Assembly: GCA_941918925.1 (NCBI GenBank)
Contig: OW799233.1
Location: 118,247,833 to 118,311,832 of the forward strand
Direction: 5' to 3'
Origin: Phyto melanocephala
Lineage: Eukaryota > Arthropoda > Insecta > Diptera > Rhinophoridae
Length of the DNA stretch: 64,000 nucleotides
This document shows positions 39,601 through 51,600 of this stretch, in pieces. The number at the start of each line of letters is the position of its first letter. Positions within the stretch are counted from its first letter, which is position 1. The notes under the pieces were generated by a model. It was given only the letters and a program-made list of their open reading frames with translations. It did not search any database and was not told the origin of the DNA. Both the position numbers and the translations under genes were made by a program.

Positions 39601-42600
39601 GGTTTTTAAAATATTTAAGTTGTTAATGCATGTTAAATTTTTTTTTGTATTTTCAGAATTTAGAAAATTATTAAATATATTTATTAAATTATTGAACACA
39701 ATTTAATTGTTTTTGTGAAGCTCTTTAATTTATTGCTTGTCGTTTTTTTTGTATTTCATTTAACAGAACTTTTTTAAACTCCCTTTATAAATGTTGTCCT
39801 AAAATTTAACTATAAATTTAATATTTATATTTAATACCAAAATTATTAAGTAAGAGCAAACAGTAAGAAAATAGAAAAAATAATACACCTACGAGCACCA
39901 CAAGCAAAAGCACTCAACTCACACTAGTTCAATATTAAATTTAATGTACGTGTACTAAACGCATTTCATCTTAAATGAATCAATTTTTTCACACAAGAGA
40001 AACAACAAAGTAAATGATGTATAGACTCATTTCGTTCATCTTATCTTGGGGCATTTCACACCTAACCTTAATGTAAATGTACTGTTAACAAATGTATTAC
40101 ATACTTATGTGTTGAAAGAGCAAAAAAGAAGAATAGCAAAGTAATTTAATAAAAGAATTGATTTCTTTGCCTGCAGGTACCCAACAGTTTTGGTGCTCGT
40201 TGTAAAATAAGAACAAATTCATTGACCATCAGTTGCAGATAGGGAGTAAAAGTAAAAGAAAAAAGTTAAATTACTACACCCATATACATCAAAGTGACAA
40301 TTGACTTAACTTTGCATTAGTATACGTTTTACTGTTGTAGAAGTTAGAACTGTGTTGAAGTTAGAACTGTTAGAAAAATGTTTTCCATTAGGAATTTTAG
40401 CTGTTTGTTGGTTTAAATAATAAAGAAAGTATTTTGTTAGTGAATTCTGTATTAGATTTCAATAAATTTGATGTTGACTTGCGCTTTAATATTTTCTAAA
40501 TGTTGTTAGGAAAATCGTTTAAATCATTTAAACTTTAGAGATATTAAAAAACCATTTTCACATAAATCTGATATAAAGGGTGTCTCAGTAATAATGCAAT
40601 TTTTAAATTTCGTGTAATTTTTTTTGTGCACCGAAATTTAACAGCTGTCACATATATTTATTTAAATTTTTTAAAATAGATAGATATTAGAAAGAACAAC
40701 GTGTTATTCTTGTGAAAACTTATTACTAAAATTCGGAAAGTTAAGCTGAGACCGCTTGCAAGTTGTGAATAATTTTTAGTCGATAGAGTGTACATAATAT
40801 ATCAACCATTAAAAAAACGGTTAAAAAATTTTAAAATTAAGACTACTGTGCGTTAACGTACCGGTCGTTGTCTTGAAATTATCGATGTAGTAAAAGAGTG
40901 TAGGCGAAATCCCCAAACCATTAACTCGACATCGTTCTCAAAAACTGCAAATTTCACTAGGGACTACGTAGCGAATTTTGACCAAAGACTTCAACCTTTA
41001 TGTGTACAAAATATGTTTCACTCAGGAGCTTTAACTAGCAAACGATGGAAAGTACCGGCAATTTGTTCAATGGGTAAAGTGGAGCAAAGTGAACTTAATG
41101 CCAATTTTCGACATAAGTCACAACTTCCAATAAAGTGCATGTCCATCTGAATGGCTAGGTGAATACACAAAAAAAGAAACCTATATGTTAACCCAGGTTA
41201 ATATTGAAATGAACTTTAAAAAGTGGTGTTACTCACTCAGCTCCTTCGTTGTTATATAATTAGCTTTTACAGCCAAATGCAAAAAAATCTTAATATAAGT
41301 AGATTTCAAATAATTATTAGATACTTAACATATTAATGCTAATATGCCTACTTACATCAATTTTTACAAAAACATAATTTTTATACTGCCAAACAATCAG
41401 TAATATTTATTGTTAACGATACATTTTGTTGTTAACGATACATAAGAACGAGTATAAATGAATTTTTTTAGTAAAACATGAAACAATTTTTTTTAATTAT
41501 TGTTGCTTATGTTTTTCTAATTGTGTATATAATATTTTTTTTTATATTTAGTAAAACAAAAAAAAATTAATAAATTTAAAAGAAGCAACGAGACTCTTTC
41601 TTTTTGGGATCAGAAATGATATTTGAACAACGAGTTTCTTTTTTATACCCTTCACACAGTGAAAAAGGGTATATATAGGTTTGTCATTCCGTGTGAAATT
41701 TCTACAATTTTCATTTCCGACCCCATAAAGTATATATTTTCTGAAAGCTCATGAATAGGGGAGTCGATTAAGCCCTGTCAGTCTGTCCGTGTGTATGTTG
41801 AAATCAACTTTTTGAAGCCCCCCGAAATCGCTTGGACCCGGGTGAGGTATTCAAATATCAGAAATATTCAGGAGAAGATCGGTATTGAAAATCAGAAACA
41901 TCGGATCATAATCAACTGACATATGAGCAAAAGTCCACGACCACCTCGATTTTTTTTCCCAAAAACAACATTACAACAACAACATACATACATACATACA
42001 AACTTGTATATTGGTTAAAGTAAACGTGGGATCGAATCCCAGCTGAGCCAAAAAAATTTTTTTTTTAAATTTTTTTTTTAATTTTTTTTTATTTAATATA
42101 TTATTTATATTTTTATTATTTTTTTTTAATTTTTTTTTGTTTGTTTTATATTTATTATTTATATTTTAATTAATTTTTTTTTTTAATTTTTTTTTAACTT
42201 TTTTTTTAATTTTTTTTTAATTTTATTTTTTATTTTTTTTTTAACATACATACGTTAATTTTTAATTTTACAATGGGATGTTTTTATATATGTATGTTTT
42301 TTATATGAATGTACGTATTTCATATGAGATGAATGGTGATACAAACTACTGTTATATAAGATTCGGCATGGCCGAATATAGCACTTTTACTTGTTTTGTT
42401 TTGATTTTATTTACATCATTAAAAAACACAATTAGTTTCTCTTGTTTTTATTATTTTATTTATCTATATATATAAAAGTGAAACTCTGTGTGTGTGTGTG
42501 TGTGTTAGCTATAGACTCCGAAACTGTAAAACCGATTGGACTCAAACTTTGGCAAGTTGTTGTACACATACCAGGGAGTGTTTATGGGTGAAAAAAAGTG

Positions 42601-45600
42601 GGCGGGGCCACGCCCATAAAAATTAGTTATCAGTTTTAGCTACTTGCACTTGACCGATTTTTCTGAAACTTTGCACACATATCGAGCTGTCATGACTAAA
42701 TAATTTTGTGATAAGAAAAGTGGGCGGGGCCACGCCCCTAAAAAAGTTTTAATTTTGAGGTACTTGCACTGGACCGATTTTTCTAAACTTTGCACACATA
42801 CTAAGCTGTCATAACCATATAATTTCGTGATTAGAAAAGTGGGCAGGGCCACGCCCATAAAAAAAGGTTATAATTTTGAGGTACTTGCACCAGACTGATT
42901 TTTCTGAAACTTTGCACAATATACAGCTGTCATGACTAAATAAATAATTTCGTGATTAGAAAAGTGGGCAGTGCTACGCCCATAAGAAATAGGTATCATT
43001 TTTAGGTACTTGCACTGGACCGATTATTCTGAAACTTTGCACACATATTGAGATGTTATGACTTTACAATTTCGTGACTAGAAAAGTGGGCAGGGCCACG
43101 CCCATAAAAACAATTATAATTTTGGGGTACTTGCACTGGTTAGATTCTTCTGAAACTTTGCACACATATTGAGCTGTTATGACTTTACAATTTCGTGACT
43201 AGAAAAGTGGGCAATGCCACGCCCATAAAAAAAATTATAATATTTAGGTTTTTGCACTTGATATTCAATTAAAATTCAGAATGCATTTCGATTCATTAAG
43301 GGGCGTAGCAAAGCGCGCTGGGTTTGGCTAGTCTATATATATAAAAGTGAAACTCTGTGTGTGTGTGTGTGTGTTAGCTATAGACTCCGAAACTGTAAAC
43401 CGGATCGGGCTCAAACTTTATCAGGTTGTTGTAAACATACCAGGAAGTGTTTATGGGTGGAAAAAAGTGGGCGGGGCCACGCCCATAAAAAATAGTTATC
43501 AGTTTTAGCTACTTGCACTTGACCGATTTTTCTGAAACTTTGCACACCTATCGAGCTGTCATGACTTAAAAATTTTGTGATAAGAGAAGTGGGCGGGGCC
43601 ACGCCCCTAAAAAAGTTTTAATTTTGAGGTACTTGCACTGGACCGATTTTTCTGAAACTTTGCACACATACTAAGCTATCATAACCATATAAATTCAAGA
43701 TTAGAAAAGTGGGCAGGGCCACGCCCATAAAAAAAGGTTATAATTTTGAGGTTTTTGCACCAGACCGATTTTTCTGAAACTTTGTACAGATATCGAGCTG
43801 TCATGACTAAATAATTTCAAGATTAGAAAAGTGGGCAGTGCCACGCCCATAAAAAATAGGTATCATTTTGAGGTGCTTGCACTGAACCGATTATTCTGGA
43901 ACTTTGCACACATATTGAGCTGTTATGACTTTACAATTTCGTAATTAGAAAAGTGGGCAGGGCCACGCCCATAAAAACAATTATAATTTTGAGTTACTTG
44001 CACTGGTCCGATTCTTCTGAAACTTTGCACACTTATTGAGCTGACTTTACAATTTCGTGATTAGAAAAGTGGGCAATGCCACGCCCATAAAAAAATTATA
44101 ATATTTAGGTTTTCGTACTTGATATTCAATTAAAATTCAGAATGCATTTCGGTTTATTAAGGGGCGTAGCAACGCGCGCCGGGTTTGGCTAGTTATTCAT
44201 AATTTTACGAATTCTTTTGTTGCTTCTATTAATAGTTTTTATAACATTTGCTGCACAAAACACAAAAAAAAATTAAAGAAAAGTAAGACTTAACTTAAGT
44301 GTAGGTTTAAAATAGGCCTATCATATCTTTTAATTTTTTAAAAGATAATTAAGGTATGTTGTGCTTTTTGAGTTTTTGTATAACATTAAGGATTCTTGCT
44401 TAACAATGGTTTGCAAAGCTGTATTAAGTTTTTTACATACGGCCGTTTAGCTTGCAATTTAAAATAAAGAGAAAATAAAAATTTTTAAACGCAATTTTAT
44501 GTGTATTTATTGTTAACATTATGAATTAAGCAAAGTTACGTTATCAGTTTTTCACTTTTTGATTATATCTATATTTAAAAGTACAAAAGTATAAAAAATT
44601 TTTTTAATATCAATACGGAGTGGGCCGAGAGTAGGGTTGCCATCCGTCCTCTTTTCCCCGGACACCGTCCTCTTTTTTACGGCATCCGGGGCTGTCCTAC
44701 TTCTTTTTTAGAAAATGTCCGGGGTTGTCCGGCTTTTTGCACCTTCTCTGAAGTTTTTTTTTTTTACATTTAAACTTTAAGTCACAGGTCACAAAATGTA
44801 TACAAAATAGATTTAGGTGCTCGTACAATTAGTTTTGAAAAAGTACAATTTTAAAACTTCTCTTTGTACAAAATTAGTTTTATTATCACTAATTGTCGCT
44901 ATTTATCGAAGTGGCCTATTTTAACTTTTATTTTAAAAAAGATCGGCAAAGGGGTATATAAATTTGACTAGCATTTAATCCGCTACTTCGTTAGCGCAGT
45001 TCTTACTATTTATTGAATACTCAAGTTCTATTTATAATTATTAAATATTTTTGGTTCAATTTATGAAAATTTGTATCTCTGATTCAATTTACTCAGAAAA
45101 ATAAAAAGTAGAGTAAGGATATATCGCATATATTTCATAACTAAAAGCAAGATCAATGCTACTGAGTTAAAAAATTAAGATTCATTTTTTGCAAAAATTA
45201 CCCTAAAAATAATAAATGTAACATTTTTTGCTTCACCAAAACTTCCACTTGGTTTATTATTACCTTTATTCAGAATTCTATGTTTACAAAATATATAAAA
45301 AGAGAAAAATTAATTTTGGTCGTCCATAATATTAGGTGTTAGACCTCGGATCAAAAAACACTAATTTTAAGAATCTATGTTTACAAACGTAAAAATACAA
45401 AGAGTGCAATAAAAATGCGAAAAGGCTTTTTTGTGTCTCCAATATAATTTTAATTTTCAAATTGAATCAACAATCCTTTATTTCACTATTTTAGCTTTAT
45501 AAACGTAGGAAATACAAAAATTCCCATTAAAATTCAGAAAAGTACCATTTTGGTCGACCATAACATTTTCAGTCTTACCTTGTATCAGTAGCCACTAATT

Positions 45601-48600
45601 TCAAAATTCTAGCTTCGCAAACGTTGAAAATACAAAAATTACCATAAAAGTTCAAAAAAGTACCTTTTTGGTCGCCCATAACATTTTTAGTCTTACCTTG
45701 TATTAATTGTCACTAATTTCAAAATTCTAGCTTCGCAAACGTTAAAAATACAAAAAGTATCATAAAAATTCAAAAAAGTACCTTTTTGGTCGCCCATAAC
45801 ATTTTTTGTTTCACCTAGAATCAATAGTCCTTGATTGTACAATCCTACCTTCATAAACGTAGAAAATACCAAAAGTACCACAAAAATTCAAAAAAGTACC
45901 TTTTTGGTCGACCATAACATTTTCGGTCTTACCTTGTATCAATAGCAACTAATTTTAAAATTCTAGCTTCACAAACGTAGAATATATAAACAGTACCATA
46001 AAAATTCAAAAGAGTACCTTTTTGGTCACCCATAACATTTTTAGTCTTACCTGGAATCAATAGTCCTTTATTTTACAATTCTACCTTTATAAACGTAGAA
46101 AATACAAAAAGTACCATAGAAAAGCAAAAAAAGTACATTTTTGGTCCAAGTTCCAAGTTCCAAGTTTAAAATGTTCAAATATCTATGTAACAAAATATTT
46201 TAATAGACATGATTTAAAATCAGTAAATCTACTCTTTTTTGCATAAAAGTAATCATGTTCTAAAAAGTACCAGACCCTTCCTGATTTTTCCCTTTTCTAC
46301 CCTGTTATGAATGTGTTTCAATTTTTACTAAATTACATAATTTTTTATGTCTAGTGAATTCCCAATTAAAAATTTTGTGAAAATTGGCCGTCTAATTAGG
46401 AATTACATACATTTTCTGGAATTTTCCCCCTTTTAGTACCTTTTTTGTCCCCAGAGAAGTTTCCAAAAATTTCACCTAAATAGTTGTCCATATTCTATTA
46501 GGAAATAATAATTGTCAAATTTTGTCCCATTGAATAATATAAGAAAAGTTTATTTTAAAAAATGTACCAAAAAAGGGACGATTTTTACCCTTTATACATA
46601 TGAGTTTGAAAAACAGTGCCGAATTCCTATTAATATTTTTTCGTGGATACAAAATACAGTTTAAACTTTTTTCCTAGCTTTATGCGTTTGGAAGTTACAT
46701 AGGGTACCAAAAAAGTACCACATTATAGTTTTTACCCGTTTTTTCCCCTTAGGGGTTAAAAAATTCAAAAAAAGGCCAGACACCTGTCAGCTTATTTTTG
46801 GTGCAAATTACAATACTTTTTCAAATTAATTTGTATCATTTTTTATTTGGTATAAGATTACCGATTTCACCCGTTTTTAACCTTTTTTACCCCCTTAAAG
46901 TACGAATTTCCAAAAATCCCTTGTTAGTGGAGCTATACATTGAAAGAGGAACCGATTGTCCAAATTTCATGTCTCTAGCTCTTTGCGTTTGGGCTGTGCG
47001 ATGATGAATCAGTCAGTCAGTCAGTCACGTTACTCTTTTATATATATAGATATGGATTGCCTATAGTTTTACAAATATTTGAAGAGATGCGATGGTAATA
47101 TATTGGTTCAAATTGGAAGTGTTGAAAAATATATGTAAAATTTTTAAAAGTGTGAATACAATGAATTTTTGTTGTTTATTTTGTTTTTATTTTCAACCAT
47201 TAAATCTGAATGATATGTTAAGTTCGTATTTTTGTAAATAAAGTTTTTTCGTAAAAACAAATTTTGTTTTTGTATTTTAAATGGCGTCGTAAATTTTATC
47301 AAATTTATTTTTTTTTAAATGTGTCCTCGTTTTTTGGGCAAATGTCCTACATTTTTTATGCTGGCGTCCTCTTTTTTTAAATAGAAATGGCAACCCTAGC
47401 CGAGAGTCACCACTGGCATTAAAAATTTTATTATTTCATTATCTTTATCATTTTATTTCTTTCAGATTATAAAGTATACAAAATAAAATTCTGTTACTTA
47501 AATAACCCCCATTTTCAGCTCCGAAATTTTAAATGTTGTTTTATAATATTTTTCGTTACATCTTTTAAGATATTTGGCTGTAGCGCTTAAATTTCTACAA
47601 CAATATTGACATTAAGTTCAAAGTTTTTCTCGGGCTTATTCAGATATATTCTCTAATGTAAATACCTCTAAAGAAAAAATCCAGGTTCTTATAAACCTGG
47701 TGAACGTGCTGGCCAAATAGTTTTGGAATTTCTGTAAATTTTCGCTCTTTAAAAAAACTTACTTAAAAGTGCCATTGTGTCTCGGGCAGTGGCCCCAGCC
47801 TGCTAAATCACATTTCAGGTCTGTTTTCAAAAGTAGGACGATAAAAAATTTATTCTGAATAGATACCGCTTTCCATTTACAGTTACAGCACTTTTATCTT
47901 TATTTTTGAACAAGAAATTCGCAATGGTTTTTTGCAGATGTAAAGGAACACCATAGTGTTGTTGGTGAATGGCTGTTAGATTTCTAGAACCACATAACCT
48001 ACAGTTCTGCTTATTAGCAACGATTCAAATGAAAATATGGTTCATTACTTATAATCAGATTTTCAATAAATTTTATTTTATTTCTGTCCAATTGTTGAAA
48101 TTTAAGTGCAAATTTTAGACATTGTCGATAATCTGCTGGTTTTAATTCTTGCTTCAATTGCACCTTATATGGAAATAAGAGTATTTTTTTTTTAAATGCG
48201 CCGTAGTGACGTTAGTGGTATTCCTAGCTGAGCAGAAAGCCTTTTGGTAGATGTATCTGGTAATTCCACCGGTTCGAGATAAATCTCTTACGGTGACCAA
48301 AGAATTATTACTTTAGAGGACGAAATTCTCACTTTAAATTTTCAACGATATGCTGTTTGCGTTAAAATAATTGATTGCTGATTTAAATAATTGAATTATC
48401 TTATGCTGGTTCTGTGTTCAGCTGTGCATATTTCCAGAGAATTTTTTTTACCTTTTTAGGACAAAAATAAACTAATCTGTTTTGAAAAATGTATCATTCT
48501 ATATCCTTAATGTTTGGCAATTTGAATGACAAAAAATAGGAATATATCATAATTAGTTCTGAAATATTTTTAAAGTCATTTATGAATATAAATGCATACA

Positions 48601-51600
48601 CTTTTTATTACATACGATACTCATCACCGGAGAATGGTCTGTGAGTATATTAGTTTTATCATTCTGTCGTTCACACCAGTTGTGTTTCTAGTACAACGCT
48701 TTTATTAAGGTATTGTTGTTGTTTTTGTTAGAATTTCATAGAAGAAATTAGATAAAGATTTATATGTTCTTACATAACTTAAATTTTTGAGACCTAAAAA
48801 TCACTTTTTTGAATTTGTTTGCGAAAAGTTTTTATATAAAGTGTGATTTTTTAACCGTACTTCTTTTAAAAATCTAATAAAACACTCAAATTTGCATCAT
48901 ATATTTTAAATTTTATTGGAATCGGTCAATTGGTCTTTGTCATTTACTTTCTCAAAATAACTTCATGTAAATCTTGCCCGCGGCTCCGGTTCAAATGCAC
49001 CACTTTTTCAATAATTTCGTCCTGTGTTCCATGAATAACACGTATAATGTTATACTCTTAAGAATCAATCGTGTTCGGCTTGTCCAAACGAACGACTTCA
49101 CATAGCCCCACAAGAAATAGTCAAGAGGCGTCAAATAACATTATCTTCGCGGCCAACTTACAGGGACATTTGGAGAGATAAACTGCTTACCAAGCTCATC
49201 CTTTAATATGTCCATTGTTTCACGAGCTGTGCGTCATGTGGCACCGTCCTGTTGAAACCACATATCAACCAAGTCCAACTCAGCCAATTGGGGCAAAAAA
49301 ATGTCGCGTATTATGGACCGATGATGCCACCAGCCAATAAACCACACCAAACTGTCGTTTTTTCGGGATGCATCGGTAACGCTTGTACGGCATTTGGCTG
49401 TTCTTCACCCCAGATGCGACAGTTTTGCCTGTTTACGTATCCATTTAGCCAGAAATGAGCCTCATCGTAACACACGATGGACATTTCTCACAGAGCACGA
49501 ATTTTGATAATAAATTTTAACGATTTGTAGTCGTTGCTCGTTTGTGAGTTTGTCCATGATGAAATGGCAGAGTATGCTGAACCATTTTCACTTTCAAAGA
49601 TATAGTTTGGACACAATTAGCAACCAGTGCTGCCAGCGAGAAAAACTTAATTCATAAAAAATCACTCTTTACTATAAGGAAACATTTTTTTTGTAATTTT
49701 TTTAGATAATTCTGAGCCATTAAATTATGCTTGAAAATGATTTGTAAATCATAGCCTAGTCTGTCTAGTTAAGTACTATATCTGTTGCAACAATCAAATA
49801 CTGCTGAAGTCGACATAAGCAAATAAATAATTATATAATAGACATAGGCAGATAAACATACTGTTACAATCACGCAATTAGAAACTATATTTAAGCGAAT
49901 TTTAAACTATTTTGGACTTTACAGGACTTTATAACGTAAAAGCTTATTGCCTTTATTTTTTCAACAACCATTATCATATCGAATACTGACTTATTTTTAC
50001 TTATAATTTAATTAAATATACGATAGCTTTAATATGTATGTATTAAGCAGAATTCATATTAGAATTTTTTATAAAGGTTTTTAATAAAAATCAGCTTAAG
50101 AATTTAAAAGTGATTTTCTGAAAAAGCATAAAAAGAGATATAAGGGGTTTTCCTTATAGCCACAGATATATATCGTCGGCTTAATATGCAAACCTTCTAA
50201 CTCCCCTTCAGCAAATTTTACAGGAGAGACAAAAAACTTTTCATATTTCACAGTTGGTTTATGGTATTCTTCATGGTATTCTTCATGTATGACTACAAAT
50301 GAAAAACAAAACAAAAAAACATATTGGAGTTACTAATAAACACTGAACTAATAATTAACTGGATTTAACAATTTTTCTTACAAAAATTTTTCTGTGAGAG
50401 GATTTAGCAGTTTTTCTTATCAAACCTTTTTGCACACTTCAAGACTTAAATGGAAGGAAAACTACATGCTGGTGTATCTTTTTCTACCACACGGCATTAA
50501 AATCTCTATTTACTTTAAAAGTGAATTTAGCAGGTTTGCATATTAAGCCGACGATATGCCATACACCTACTTATTTATATTTATATTTTCATTCCCATGG
50601 GGAATCACACGATTTCTAAAAATAAATCCAAAAATGTCATTCTAAATAATTTTCAATATTAAATTATTTACTTTAATGGAGAAATTTACAAGATAGCACT
50701 TAAAATTCTCGCACAAGAAATTCACACATACATATTTGTTATATGTATATTTCGCATTATTTCAATCATCGTTAAGATTTGAAATATTTTATGACTGGTA
50801 GACATATCCCGATGGGGTACAATTTAATTATAACAAATATGTCAAGTTTAATAGTTCACAAGCAAAAGGAAAATGTGTGATAAAAATCAAATGTTAACTT
50901 CAACAGTAATAATATGGATGAATAACACAGTACAACACATGATTTGCCAACTCAATTCTGTTAACTGTATGTGAAATTAGACCCAAAAAGAAGAATTTCT
51001 GCATCATTCGTTTTGTCTTCTTACCTGCGATTTGAAGTTAGTATCGATTTGAAGTTAGTACTATCGTTAGGGGAATTTATCACGTTTTAGGCCTTGTTGT
51101 TTGACATAGCTCGACAACCACTAGCCCAATTTAGTTGAAATAAATTTTAAAAAATTAAGAATTACAATTCCCTTAATCTGTTCATATATTGTTTTCCTAT
51201 ACAAGTAACACTTTCGAAGTTAAAAATGAATGTATGAAGGGAAAAAATTATTTTTTGCCTAAAAATTTAAATTTTTTTTTTTTTAAATACATAAAAAATC
51301 CAAAATGGAAAAAAGTTTCAAGTCTAGTTATTTTTTCGCAAAGTCACATAACCTATGAGCAAAATGAGACAAAGATCATAAAAATCGATGCACGCGTTTC
51401 GCTTTTATTCGCAATTGAGTAAATGTATGAATTTCAAAAATCAGTTATAGCCACCACCCTTAAAATAAAAATATAAATTAAAAAATTATCATGCAAAAAA
51501 AACTTTATTTATAAAAACTTAATGAAAATAAAATAATATGCAATTAATACGCAATTATAATATGCATAAAAACAAAATTTAGAACATTTTTTCAATTATT

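Larger units (their letters stand above)
44632..47398. mobile_element. hAT-type non-autonomous element, interrupted by a Helitron
   Basis: The ends TAGGGTTGCCAT and ATGGCAACCCTA are flanked by an exact 8-bp duplication GCCGAGAG (44624-44631, 47399-47406). Both subterminal regions repeat gtcctctttttt phrases. Without the Helitron it is about 680 bp. No transposase is seen. Confidence 0.87.
44614..48490 (-). mobile_element. Tc1/mariner-type element with GTGGGCCGAAAGTCAC ends (copy 2), interrupted
   Basis: The left end is gtgggccgagag at 44621, cut by the hAT insertion; it resumes at 47399 with gccgagagtcaccactgg. The minus strand near 48010-47850 encodes [38 protein letters not shown], a worn mariner core related to copy 1. 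The right limit is uncertain. Confidence 0.6.

Noticed and set aside
42590..44070. Regular ~122-bp repeats as a CRISPR array
   Set aside because: Units are long, lack unique spacers, and sit inside Helitrons in an animal genome.
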